The notes under the pieces: model-generated
Told to the model about the DNA's origin: nothing
Database searches by the model: none
Seen by the model: only the letters and a program-made list of their open reading frames with translations
In this document: one piece after another, positions 31,260 through 40,812 of the stretch
Position numbering within the stretch: the first letter of the stretch is position 1
Layout: each line of letters starts with the position of its first letter
Source of the DNA: Isotricha intestinalis
Lineage: Eukaryota; Ciliophora; Litostomatea; Vestibuliferida; Isotrichidae
Direction: 5' to 3'
DNA: 64,000 nucleotides
NCBI GenBank assembly: GCA_023807065.1
Contig: JAJJLU010003474.1
Span: forward strand, 23,784 to 87,783
Made by a program: the position numbers and the translations under genes

Positions 31260-32549
31260 ATGCAAACACAAATTTTAAAAATAAGTTGTGGAGACATAAC
31301 AAAAAGATTAAATTTTGATTTAATCAACTCATATGAATTTTTATTAGAAAAAGCTAAGATTTCATTTAATTTAAAGAAGGAAGATACATTTACTTTATTA
31401 TACAACAAAAAAAAAATCTCAGCAAAGGATTTTCAATCTCTGAAAACTTCAAAAAAAACAATTAAATTAGAATTAATTTTAGATAAAGGAAATTATATAT
31501 TACTAACTACTCAAAATAACTTGAATTCACGATTAATGAGAGATTTAGAAGGCTCATATTTTACATTTGCAAATCCCGAACAAATAGATAAATCAAATAT
31601 AAATATTATGAATCAACAATTAGATTATATTACTCAAAAAATCAGTGATATTGAAAAATCAATTTATCAAAGTAACTATGATATAAGAAATAAATTTGAC
31701 AAAATAAATGATTTTATTGATAATTCAACAATTCAAAAGTCACTTACTCCAAGAAAAGATAATAATTCAAATCTTAAATCCTTTGGTTTAAAAAACCAAG
31801 AACATTCCAACGACAAAAATTCTACTAATTTAAAATGTTCTAATTGTAAATCTGGAATAAATGAAGTAAAATATGAATGTCTCATTTGCAAAGAAAAAGT
31901 AATTTTATGTAGAAAATGTTCTGAACAACATGAACATCCTTTAATTCAATTTTACTTAAATTTTGATTATAAAAATTTAAAAGATCGAAAGAAAATAGAA
32001 GAGTATATAATAAATAGAAATAATATACAAAAAATTAAACCACAATGTGATTTACAATTATCTTTATCGAATATTGCTCCTTCAAAAATAGCAATTTCTA
32101 AAGAAGAAAAGTTTATTGATTTAAAAGTTTTTAATCAATCTTCTCATGTTTTCGAAAATTTATTATTGAATTTTCAGGGCCAAAAAAAATTCTCAATAAA
32201 TAGTTTTGGACCAATTAATCGTTTAAATCCTAATGATAAATCTTCTGTAATTTTTGTTGTGGATTGTAAAGAAGATATAAAAAATTATTATGAAGAAACT
32301 GTGACAATAAGTTTAATTAATAATAAAAAAATTAATTGTACACCTTTAACAATAACTATTGGTATGGTAAATAATAATGAATTATCAAAAGAAAAGAATT
32401 TAGAATTTTTTTTAGAAAGTAATAATTATAAAATCAAGCCTAATGAAGATGAGAAAATTAAAATGATTTCTCTAATTGATGAAAAAAAAGATATAAATGA
32501 ATGTAGAAATGAATTACATAAGTTGGTTAAGGAAATCCAAAAGAAATAA
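31260..32549 (+). CDS. NBR1-like selective-autophagy adaptor: PB1-like, ZZ finger, NBR1-type domain
   Basis: 429 residues. Residues 1-78 look like a PB1 or ubiquitin-like fold (ILKISCGDITKRLNF, KISAKDF..LK). A short coiled coil lies at about 110-155. A ZZ zinc finger at 192-228 keeps its ligands: Cys193-x2-Cys196, Cys207-x2-Cys210, Cys217-x2-Cys220 and His224-x-His226. Residues about 262-372 form a beta-sandwich in the position of the NBR1 domain (APSKIAISKEEKFIDLKVFN), though the conserved Trp residues of that domain are not present. The C-terminal 50 residues are helical and could be a degenerate UBA. In animals, fungi and plants this order defines the NBR1/Joka2 autophagy receptors. An LC3-interacting motif is not obvious. 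The start is clean, four bases after the decayed region. Confidence 0.7.
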   Translation: MQTQILKISCGDITKRLNFDLINSYEFLLEKAKISFNLKKEDTFTLLYNKKKISAKDFQSLKTSKKTIKLELILDKGNYILLTTQNNLNSRLMRDLEGSYFTFANPEQIDKSNINIMNQQLDYITQKISDIEKSIYQSNYDIRNKFDKINDFIDNSTIQKSLTPRKDNNSNLKSFGLKNQEHSNDKNSTNLKCSNCKSGINEVKYECLICKEKVILCRKCSEQHEHPLIQFYLNFDYKNLKDRKKIEEYIINRNNIQKIKPQCDLQLSLSNIAPSKIAISKEEKFIDLKVFNQSSHVFENLLLNFQGQKKFSINSFGPINRLNPNDKSSVIFVVDCKEDIKNYYEETVTISLINNKKINCTPLTITIGMVNNNELSKEKNLEFFLESNNYKIKPNEDEKIKMISLIDEKKDINECRNELHKLVKEIQKK

Positions 32550-33118
32550 TAATTAATAATTATTGGACATTTAATAATGATACAATTTAATATTATTTAT
32601 TTTAGTTTTTATACCCCAATATATCAATTTATTAGAAGTTTTATTTTTTATATTGTTTTCTTTTTGATTTAGTCATATATTAATATTTAGAAAAATTTAA
32701 ATTTAAAATATGATGAATTAAAAATAATTAATTTCTTGTTATTTTAATTTTTTTTCCTATATACTTTTCATTATCATTCTTCTTATTTCCTTTAAATTAT
32801 AATAGTTTTTTTTGTTATCCTTTAAATATTAAAAATATCTTTAATACTAATCTTAATCTCTTCTTCATTAAAATCAAATTTTTCATCATTATAGAGTAAT
32901 ATAATCATTATTTTTTGATTCTTTCGTATATTTTTTTAATTTGGGAATCGTTTTTCTTATAATAGGAATAATAAACACTTTTCAAAAAGTTTTATTTGAA
33001 TCTTTTAATTATTTATAGGATACTTTTGATTAATTATATTTGTTGAATCAAAATTAAATATAAATTAATAATAATAAATAATAATAAACAATAAAAAGTC
33101 ATTTAAAAGTATCAACAA
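32550..33118. other. Intergenic between convergent genes, possible relic on the minus strand
   Basis: 570 bases. On the minus strand 32830-32920 reads a coding-like segment (MIILLYNDEKFDFNEEEIKI) that is then broken by shifts and stops. The pattern vaguely recalls the winged-helix end of a cullin, but it is too short to call. No other feature. Confidence 0.35.
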
Positions 33119-34723
33119 TCATTCCCTGAATTTATTTTTTTCATAAATAAATCCATACAAATCATAAATATTTTCAATACCTTTAATTCTTCCTAAAAAA
33201 TCACTAAAATTCCTATCATTAAAATTTCTCCATTGAACTTCTGAAAGAGCACTGATTCTAGGTAAAATTTGATAAAAAGCCATATTATCACAGAAAATAT
33301 ATTCACTCCATAAATTAGCTTGAACTCCCAAAATTTGTTTTTGTTCACTTTCACTTAATTCATCAAAAGGATTAAAATTATACACCACATCCATTCCCAC
33401 ATAACCTCCAATAGTGAAAGGTTCTTTGAAATAAAAATCATTATTTTGACTATAATCAAAATATAAATATTTAACAGGAGACATAATAACTTTATAACCT
33501 AATTTAACAGCTTTTTGTCCTTCAGAAACTCCTCTCCAATTCATTATTATTGTATTTAATGAAACATCACCATTTAATATTTCATCCCATCCAATAACAT
33601 TTTTCCCTTTATTATTTAATATTTTTTCAACTCTCCTTGAAAAATAACCTTGTAATTTTTCTTCTGAAGTAATATTTTCATTTTTCATTCTTTCTTGGCA
33701 TTTATCACAAATTTTCCATCTAGTTTTTGGTGCTTCATCACCTCCAATATGAAAAAATTCACTCGGGAAAATATTAATTAATTCATTATAAATATCCTCG
33801 ATAAATTCAAAAGTTTCTTCCTTCCCAGCGCACATTATATCATCGAATACTCCCCAAGTACTTTGTACTTCATATGGTCCTCCTGTACATCCTAAATATG
33901 GGTATGCTGATAATGCTGCAAGTGTGTGACCAGGGAGGTCTACCTCAGGGATCACATCTATGTAAAGCATACGAGCATATTCAACAACCTCACGTGCTTC
34001 ATCCTGAGTATAGAATCCTCCATATGGAATGTCGTCATAGTAACCTGAGTTTTTATTTATTACTGTTTTTGAACGAAATGATGATTTTTTTGTTAAAAGA
34101 GGATATTTTTTTATCTCTATTCTCCATCCTTGATCATCTGATAAATGCCAATGAAATTTATTCATGTTATGTAATGAGAGGAGATTCAGAAATTTTTTTA
34201 TAAAATCTATTGAATAATAATGACGAGATGAATCTAACATCATTCCACGGTATGAAAATAATGGGTAATCATTTATATATATTTGAGGAAATGATATTTC
34301 TTTTATTTCTGGATTTTTTATTGTTATTGGAAGAGATTTAAATATTGTTTGAATACCATAAAATATACCATTTGATGTTTTAGATTGAATTGTTATATTA
34401 TTTTGATTTATTATAATTATATATTGTTCACTCATATTTATTGTTTCATTTATTTGAAGATATATTATATTTGGTGTGTCTAATGAAAGATTTGGATTTA
34501 TTTTTACTTTTATTTTTGTTTTTTCAAATATACAATTAGAAAGATATTCAGAATTATTCTTTTGAAGAGATGATGATGGAGAATAGGTTATTTGAGTTAA
34601 GTTTGATAAAAGAAATGGACTACCTTCTATTTCTATTATTTCTTTTGGAAGAGGAATTATTGAGTAGTTTGCTATAGGAGAATTGGAACAGAGAGAAAAA
34701 AGGAAAAATATTATTAAATACAT
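33119..34723 (-). CDS. Secreted beta-N-acetylhexosaminidase, GH20, bacterial-looking
   Basis: 534 residues with a signal peptide (MYLIIFFLFSLCSNS). An N-terminal GH20b-type domain (about 20-150) is followed by the catalytic barrel. Motifs seen are YRGMMLDSSRHY (157-169), HWHLSDDQGW (191-200), PEVDLPGHTLAA (259-270) and HIGGDEAPKTRW (325-336), where Asp329-Glu330 are the substrate-assisted catalytic pair. The enzyme removes terminal GlcNAc/GalNAc from glycans or chitin/peptidoglycan fragments, in the lysosome or outside the cell. The segment CTGGPYEVQSTWGVFDDIMC and the Cys-x2-Cys after the DE pair resemble Bacteroidota GH20 enzymes more than animal HEXA/HEXB. The codons for about residues 220-300 are richer in G/C than anything else nearby and use CGT for Arg. 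It ends in TGA at the expected family length. Confidence 0.93.
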   Translation of the reverse strand: MYLIIFFLFSLCSNSPIANYSIIPLPKEIIEIEGSPFLLSNLTQITYSPSSSLQKNNSEYLSNCIFEKTKIKVKINPNLSLDTPNIIYLQINETINMSEQYIIIINQNNITIQSKTSNGIFYGIQTIFKSLPITIKNPEIKEISFPQIYINDYPLFSYRGMMLDSSRHYYSIDFIKKFLNLLSLHNMNKFHWHLSDDQGWRIEIKKYPLLTKKSSFRSKTVINKNSGYYDDIPYGGFYTQDEAREVVEYARMLYIDVIPEVDLPGHTLAALSAYPYLGCTGGPYEVQSTWGVFDDIMCAGKEETFEFIEDIYNELINIFPSEFFHIGGDEAPKTRWKICDKCQERMKNENITSEEKLQGYFSRRVEKILNNKGKNVIGWDEILNGDVSLNTIIMNWRGVSEGQKAVKLGYKVIMSPVKYLYFDYSQNNDFYFKEPFTIGGYVGMDVVYNFNPFDELSESEQKQILGVQANLWSEYIFCDNMAFYQILPRISALSEVQWRNFNDRNFSDFLGRIKGIENIYDLYGFIYEKNKFRE

Positions 34724-35022
34724 TTTGAGTTATTTTTTATTTTGTTTAAATATAATTTTTTCATTTATTGAATAAATATTTATTATTCAAAAATTAAATT
34801 ATAATATTTTTATTTAATTATTTTGGATTGATTATACTATTAATGGAAAAATATTATTTCTTCAAACAAGTATGGTCAGGTGGGGATGAAAAATTGAAAA
34901 ATATATTATTTGTGTATACATGATTTATCATAGTTATATACTTTAATATTATTCCAATTGAAAATTTTAAACAATATTTTCTTAATTAATAAATTAATGT
35001 TTTGTTTACAATTTTAAATAAT
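34724..35022. other. Intergenic, nothing recognised
   Basis: About 300 bases between two minus-strand genes, A/T-rich. It contains a slightly G-richer spot (CAGGTGGGGATG near 34877) without a recognisable role. Confidence 0.5.
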
Positions 35023-36981
35023 TTATCTTCTTCTTTTATTTCTTAATTTTATTCTTCCTGGAAAAATATTTCTAAATTTATTTAATTCATCTTCACTTAA
35101 TTTTCCTACACCCCAAAATATAATAACTTCAATAAAATTTAAATATTTTTTTAATTCAGGAAGAAATTGATTTAATATATTATTATCAATTTCTTCATTA
35201 TAAGAAAAATCAACTAAATTTAACATAATAAAATAATCTGGGAATTTTTTCATAAATAATTCTAAATCATTTCCATTAATATAATTATCTTGAATTTTTA
35301 GTTTATTTAAATTATAAATTTTACTTAAATAATCCCAAAGTTCATTTACACATTCATTATGTTTATTCATAGTTTTTGAAATATCTAAAATATTTAAATC
35401 ATGGCAATTTTCACTTAAACTTTTTACTATTTTAATTATATTGTCTTTTCCAATTTCATTTTCTGCTATAATAAAACTTGTTAAATTTTTAGTGTTTTGA
35501 ATTATTTTAATTAATATATCTACTGATTTAGAAGTTAAAAAATTATGTGTGAAAGATATTTCTTTTAAATTAAATATTTTTTTTTGGATTGAAGTATATA
35601 AAATTGAAATTAAATCATTATTTAAAGGTGAATTAATAAAAATAATATTTTCTAATTTTTTCATTTTCTCCATTACTTCTATACTTTTATTTGATAATTT
35701 AGAAAATGAAAAACTATATTCTTTTATTTGTTGTAAAAATGCATTTTCACACTTTTCTAAAATTTGACCTGATTTATAAGTACCAGTAAAATTTATATTA
35801 TCAATTAATTTCATTTTATTTAAACATGAAGAAATATTATTAATTTGTTTTTCAATAATATCATTTTCTTCTTTTCCTAAAAATTCTTCTAGTTTATAAA
35901 CTTGATTTACATTAATTATTTCATTATTTTCAAATAAGCCAATTTTATTTAAATCTTTAAATTTTCCATAAAAATTAACTAAATTATCATTAAAATCTTT
36001 TCTAATATCAAATTTAAAATCAGTTAAAATTTTCAATCCTTCTCCATCTTTAAATTTATTAAATATATCTGTCTCTTCTTTTCCTACTTTATTTAAAGCA
36101 AGATCTATTTCTTTAGATTTATATAATTTTTCTAATATTCTTTCAGCACCATCAGAAGTGAAATTATTACCATGAATATTTATTTTTTTTAATTCTGGAA
36201 AATTAATTTCTATAACCCAACATATTAAATCAGAACATTCATCATCTAATTTATTTGAACTTAAATCTAAATATTTTAAAGGATATTTTTTATGAGAATC
36301 AAATACTTTTGTAAAAAAATCTATAATGTCTTGACTAGAAAGCTCCATAAATGATAATTTTAATTGTTCTAAATTTTCTAAATTTATATGTTCAAAAGAA
36401 TTCTGTTTAAAAATCCCTTCTCCTATAATAACTATTGATATACTTTTATATTTATTTAAAGAAAGTAAATAATTTAAATTTTCATTTAAAGTAGAAATAT
36501 CTTTTTCCATTGATGATGATATTGTAAAATTAATATCTAAAGAAGTGATTTTTTCATTTTTTAAAAAATCATTTTTTTCAATATTATATAAGGAAACTAA
36601 TTTTAATTCAAATTGTTGATTCCTAATTCCTAAAAATTCATAATAATAATCAAATAAAGGACTTAATTTCACAATTTCATTTTTAAATTTGTTTCCTAAA
36701 CCTTCTAAAAAATTTGAAAATATTAAATTTATTTCTTCAGTTCCTAATTCATTTTCAAAATAATCAAATGTTTTGTTATAAATATTTTGTAAATTTAAAG
36801 GTATTACATTATACTTTTTAAAAGCATTATTTAAAAAATAATAAAGCTTATAAGAACTTTTCTTAATATATAATATTTTTGATAAAGAATTTGATCTTTT
36901 ACATATTTGTAATATTCTTTTATATTCTAAAAATGAAAATATTTCATTTATTGGATAACTTCTTAAGTCTAAAATATTCAT
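35023..36981 (-). CDS. Leucine-rich-repeat protein with F-box-like N-terminus
   Basis: 652 residues. Residues about 7-40 (SYPINEIFSFLEYKRILQIC) resemble the F-box-like/'IFSFL' motif that precedes LRRs in many protists. From about 185 to 640 there are repeats of the ribonuclease-inhibitor type with a helix of about 28 residues per unit. The clearest is around residue 235-265 (LKYLDLSSNKLDDECSDLI, then LKKINIHGNNFTSDGAERIL). Others occur near 500-560 and 580-630. No signal peptide or membrane segment is seen, so it is cytosolic. If the N-terminus is a true F-box, it would present LRR-bound clients to a cullin ubiquitin ligase. The motif is weak and LRR scaffolding is the safer description. Confidence 0.75.
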   Translation of the reverse strand: MNILDLRSYPINEIFSFLEYKRILQICKRSNSLSKILYIKKSSYKLYYFLNNAFKKYNVIPLNLQNIYNKTFDYFENELGTEEINLIFSNFLEGLGNKFKNEIVKLSPLFDYYYEFLGIRNQQFELKLVSLYNIEKNDFLKNEKITSLDINFTISSSMEKDISTLNENLNYLLSLNKYKSISIVIIGEGIFKQNSFEHINLENLEQLKLSFMELSSQDIIDFFTKVFDSHKKYPLKYLDLSSNKLDDECSDLICWVIEINFPELKKINIHGNNFTSDGAERILEKLYKSKEIDLALNKVGKEETDIFNKFKDGEGLKILTDFKFDIRKDFNDNLVNFYGKFKDLNKIGLFENNEIINVNQVYKLEEFLGKEENDIIEKQINNISSCLNKMKLIDNINFTGTYKSGQILEKCENAFLQQIKEYSFSFSKLSNKSIEVMEKMKKLENIIFINSPLNNDLISILYTSIQKKIFNLKEISFTHNFLTSKSVDILIKIIQNTKNLTSFIIAENEIGKDNIIKIVKSLSENCHDLNILDISKTMNKHNECVNELWDYLSKIYNLNKLKIQDNYINGNDLELFMKKFPDYFIMLNLVDFSYNEEIDNNILNQFLPELKKYLNFIEVIIFWGVGKLSEDELNKFRNIFPGRIKLRNKRRR

Positions 36982-37093
36982 TTATTTAATTTAAAAAAAT
37001 CATAATTTAATATTAAAATATATCAATTGTTTTTCATTAAATTATCAAATGAAAGAAGTTATTGATTTATATTTTTAGAAATGTGATTACTCT

Positions 37094-37121
37094 AATAACA
37101 ATAATAACTCTTATTGTTATT
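37094..37121. repeat. Perfect 11-bp hairpin in a divergent intergenic region
   Basis: AATAACAATAA, a six-base loop TAACTC, then TTATTGTTATT. It lies between the 5' ends of the LRR gene and the first pepsin-like gene. It may be a cruciform or a chance product of A/T-rich DNA. Confidence 0.5.
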
Positions 37122-37266
37122 GTAATAAAGAATTTTGTATTTCTATCATAAAAGATATTCTTTTTTTCTTACAATATTAAATTTTCAATTTTAAAGTTTA
37201 TTTATTGAAAACAATAAATTATAATTTAATGTAAAAGAATAATTGAAAATTGATTATTTATACTTA

Positions 37267-38583
37267 ATGGAAATAAATATGATTCTTATTTTATCATATA
37301 TTATTTTATTTTCATTTTCAAATGCCAATTTTTTAGAAATGAAATTTTATTTTAATGTAAATTTATCTAAAATAGAATCATCGAATTTTTATAATGAAAT
37401 AATTTTTAATCAATTATCAACAAATATAAGTATTGGAACACCTCAACAAATTATTCCTTTATCTATCAAAGTAAAATTATCAACATTATCAATTACATCT
37501 TCTATTTTACCTTATAAAAAAATTATTAAATATAATCATAATCTTTCTTCTACTTATTATTCTGATAATTTTTCAAACATTGAATCATTTGAATATGATG
37601 AATTTAGAAAAGGCATTAAATCAAAAGAAATATTTGAAATTAATAATAATAAAAATTTAAGTTTTGATTTTATAATGACAACTGAAACCTTTAGTGATGT
37701 TAGTGGAGTACTAGGATTAAAAACAAATTCTGATGAGAATTTAGAAAAATATAATTTTTTAAATCAATTAAAAGAAAAAAATTTAATTTCTTCAAGCATT
37801 TTTTTTTTTATTTTTGAAAATTTAGACAATTCTCCTTTAAATTACAAAGGTAAATTAATTATAGGTGCTTATCCTCATGAGTATGAGCCTAAAAAATACA
37901 ATATTGAAAATTATTTTAAAATGAAAGCTATTTTAAGTTTTAAAGGCATTAAACAAGAATATGAGGTTAAATATTTAGAAATATATTATGGTGAAGAAGA
38001 GGATGACGAACATAACTTTTCTGAAGAATCAATCACATATTTTGATTTTGCTAGAACTATTATTATAGGAACAACAAAGTTTCAAAATTATATCACAGAA
38101 GAATTTAAAAAACTTTATAATGAAAAGTGCAAACAAGTTTATTATAGGGGATTTAGGGTTTTTTTATGTGATAATGATATTGATATTAATAAATTAAAAA
38201 ATATTAATATTTATTATGGATATTATAATTATACTTTTGTTTTAAAACCTAATGATTTATTCGCTTTATATAATAATACATTATATTATTTAATTAATTT
38301 TTATCCATCTTCTGGAATAAAAACATGGTCTTTAGGTATAACATTTTTAAAAAAATATAATTTTGTATATGATCAAGAAAAAAAAGTAATTGGATTTTAT
38401 AATAATAAAGAAAATGATTTTTCCAAAACTTATTTAAAAATATTTTTAATAATTTCACTTATTATTATTATAATATTATCTTCTTTATATATTCATAATA
38501 TAATATTTAAAAAACAAAGAAGAATAAGAGCAAATGAATTAGAAGATAACATTGATTATATTCCTTATGATAAGAAAACTTAA
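37267..38583 (+). CDS. Membrane-anchored pepsin-fold (A1-like) protein without catalytic Asp pair, copy 1
   Basis: 438 residues from the ATG at 37267, which opens a good signal peptide (MILILSYIILFSFSNA). The frame extends upstream only through a TTG. The pepsin fold is recognisable from LSTNISIGTPQQIIPL (equal to the Y.I.IGTPPQ strand), DVSGVLGL, a KLIIGAYPHEY segment and the last strands TWSLGITFLKKYNFVYDQ. Where active enzymes have DTGSS after the first motif, this protein has IKVKLSTLS. The second site reads FDFARTIII instead of DSGT(S), keeping Asp but not the Gly. It should therefore be inactive as a protease. A transmembrane helix (about 402-424) and a 30-residue basic cytosolic tail follow. 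A paralogue lies downstream in tandem. Confidence 0.75.
   Translation: MEINMILILSYIILFSFSNANFLEMKFYFNVNLSKIESSNFYNEIIFNQLSTNISIGTPQQIIPLSIKVKLSTLSITSSILPYKKIIKYNHNLSSTYYSDNFSNIESFEYDEFRKGIKSKEIFEINNNKNLSFDFIMTTETFSDVSGVLGLKTNSDENLEKYNFLNQLKEKNLISSSIFFFIFENLDNSPLNYKGKLIIGAYPHEYEPKKYNIENYFKMKAILSFKGIKQEYEVKYLEIYYGEEEDDEHNFSEESITYFDFARTIIIGTTKFQNYITEEFKKLYNEKCKQVYYRGFRVFLCDNDIDINKLKNINIYYGYYNYTFVLKPNDLFALYNNTLYYLINFYPSSGIKTWSLGITFLKKYNFVYDQEKKVIGFYNNKENDFSKTYLKIFLIISLIIIIILSSLYIHNIIFKKQRRIRANELEDNIDYIPYDKKT
38335..38578 (+). repeat. 244-bp direct repeat, copy 1 (3' end of pepsin-like gene 1)
   Basis: Base-for-base the same as 40396-40639 as far as I can read. It covers the last pepsin strands, the membrane helix and the tail, and stops two codons before the end of the gene. 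The rest of the two genes is clearly diverged. Confidence 0.9.
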
Positions 38584-39294
38584 TAATCACTCAAAAATAT
38601 TAAAAAAAATTTTTAATTTAAAAAATCAAAACTTATATAATAATAATTATTCCCGAATGGCTCGTTATTACAGTAATTCTACAATAAATAATATCTTAAT
38701 TAAATTTCTTTAAACTTATTGTCTTTTTTCTATAAACTTTTTTAAGAGGATTCATCTTTTTTATTAAAATATCAATCAAAATTATTAACAATTATTAAAT
38801 AAATATAATTGAAATTTTAATAAACTCAAATGTTAATTTTGTTTTTCATATATTTATATTTTTTACCAATACTAAACTTTATTGATAAATAATTTTACTT
38901 TTATAAAATTTAGAATCTCTTTTTTCAAATTTTATTATATAATTACTATAAAACATTTAAAAAATTATTTTTTGCACTTAATAAATTATTTTTAGTCAAA
39001 TCTATGAATCAAAGAATACAATGATTTGATTAGGTTTTCTTCGAATTTTTTTCAAATAGCGATTGGAATTTATTAATTAAAGGAATAAACAATTATTTTA
39101 AAACTTTTAATTATACTCTTTCTAAACTTTAAGCTCATTATCCTAAATAATTTTACTTTTAAGTTAAATATTTTTTTAATTAATTGAAAATAAAATGTCT
39201 TGAGTTTTAAAATAGATATTATTTAATTATTCTTATGATTTATACTTTTTTAAATAATATAATACTATTATTTTATTTAAAATAAAAAAAATAA
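38584..39294. other. Intergenic between the tandem pepsin-like genes
   Basis: 711 bases, A/T-rich. I see no third copy of the family, no RNA gene, and no open frame of useful length. Confidence 0.55.
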
Positions 39295-40644
39295 ATGATT
39301 TATATAAAAGGAAAAAATATTAAAGAAATGAAGGGGCTTGAAATTTTATTATATATTGTTATAATATCACTTACGAAGCAAAAATCATCTTTTTTCGAAT
39401 TAAATTTTAAATCTAATATAAACTCATCAAAAATAGATTCATCGACTTTTATGAATGAAATATTATTTACTAAATTATCAACAAATATTAGTATTGGAAC
39501 TCCAAAGCAAATTATTCCTTTAATAATAAGATTTAAAATATCTCCATTATCAATAACTTCATCACTTACAATATTTCCTAAAAATATTATTAAATATAAT
39601 AATAGTTTATCATCTACCTTTTATTCTGATAATTTTTCTGATTTTAAAAAATATGATTTTGATGAATTTAGAGTTGGACTAACAGCAAAAGAAAATTTTG
39701 ATTTTGGTTCAAAAAACATAAATTTAAATTTTATTTTGGCTAAAGAAATTGTAAATGATGTAAGTGGAGTTTTAGGATTGAATTTAAATGATGATAAATT
39801 AGGAAAATTTAATATTTTAAAACAATTAAAAGAAAAAGAATTAATTTCTTCTACTGTTTTTTTTTTTAATTTTGAAAATACAGAAGATAATTCTCCTTTA
39901 CATTATAAAGGTAAATTAATTATTGGTGCTTATCCTCATGAATATAATTCTAAAAAATATAATAAAGAAAATTATTTTGAAATTAAAGCTAATTCTATTT
40001 TTCAAAATAATAAAGAATTATATGAAATAAAAAATTTAGAAATTTATTATAGTGATGAGGATAATAAAATAGATTTTTCAGAAAGCACCTTATCTAACTT
40101 TGATTTTTCTAGAAATATTATTATAGGAACATCGAAATTTAAAACTTTTATTACTGAAAAATTTCAAGAAATGTATAATGAAAAATGTAAAGAAAAGACT
40201 GTTTGGGGTTTAAGAGCTTTCGAATGTGATAATGATATTGATATCAATAAATTAAAAAATATTAAGATTCATTATGGAATTACTAATTATACTTTTGTTT
40301 TAAAACCTAATGATTTATTCACTTCATATAATAATAAATTATATTATTTAATTACTTTTTATCCATCCAATATTGATTTTAAAACATGGTCTTTTGGTAT
40401 AACATTTTTAAAAAAATATAATTTTGTATATGATCAAGAAAAAAAAGTAATTGGATTTTATAATAATAAAGAAAATGATTTTTCCAAAACTTATTTAAAA
40501 ATATTTTTAATAATTTCACTTATTATTATTATAATATTATCTTCTTTATATATTCATAATATAATATTTAAAAAACAAAGAAGAATAAGAGCAAATGAAT
40601 TAGAAGATAACATTGATTATATTCCTTATGATAAGAAAATTTAA
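39295..40644 (+). CDS. Membrane-anchored pepsin-fold (A1-like) protein without catalytic Asp pair, copy 2
   Basis: 449 residues from the first ATG. The Met at residue 12 (39328) would give a more typical signal peptide (MKGLEILLYIVIISLTK), so it may be the true start. The protein is a clear paralogue of the upstream gene: NISIGTPKQIIPLIIRFKIS, DVSGVLGLNL, KLIIGAYPHEY, and the second-site segment NFDFSRNIIIG. Again DTGS is absent at the first site and the second keeps only Asp, so protease activity is not expected. A possible role is binding or adhesion at the cell surface. The last 244 bp before the stop are identical to copy 1, while the ectodomains differ at many positions, which is the mark of recent gene conversion. 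Confidence 0.75.
   Translation: MIYIKGKNIKEMKGLEILLYIVIISLTKQKSSFFELNFKSNINSSKIDSSTFMNEILFTKLSTNISIGTPKQIIPLIIRFKISPLSITSSLTIFPKNIIKYNNSLSSTFYSDNFSDFKKYDFDEFRVGLTAKENFDFGSKNINLNFILAKEIVNDVSGVLGLNLNDDKLGKFNILKQLKEKELISSTVFFFNFENTEDNSPLHYKGKLIIGAYPHEYNSKKYNKENYFEIKANSIFQNNKELYEIKNLEIYYSDEDNKIDFSESTLSNFDFSRNIIIGTSKFKTFITEKFQEMYNEKCKEKTVWGLRAFECDNDIDINKLKNIKIHYGITNYTFVLKPNDLFTSYNNKLYYLITFYPSNIDFKTWSFGITFLKKYNFVYDQEKKVIGFYNNKENDFSKTYLKIFLIISLIIIIILSSLYIHNIIFKKQRRIRANELEDNIDYIPYDKKI
40396..40639 (+). repeat. 244-bp direct repeat, copy 2 (3' end of pepsin-like gene 2)
   Basis: Matches 38335-38578 without a difference that I can see; the two genes diverge again in the last two codons. Confidence 0.9.
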
Positions 40645-40812
40645 AAATTATTCAAAAAGATTATATTTTATTCATAGAATTTATTTATTATTAAAATGAA
40701 TATAATTTATTGAAAAACTTTTATGAGGAACAATTAAATAATTATTTAAATGAAAATATCCTTTATTTTTTAAATAATTTATAATAATTAATTTATAATT
40801 TTTTTGTTAAAT

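Noticed and set aside
33874..34203. Plus-strand frame of 109 residues
   Set aside because: Antisense to the hexosaminidase catalytic domain; open only because that stretch is less A/T-rich.
36860..36981. A confident F-box in the LRR protein
   Set aside because: The N-terminal motif only loosely fits; it is mentioned as F-box-like but not used to assign a ubiquitin-ligase role.
38584..39294. A third, decayed pepsin-like copy between the two genes
   Set aside because: I looked for the GTPxQ and YPHEY-coding stretches on the plus strand and found nothing convincing.
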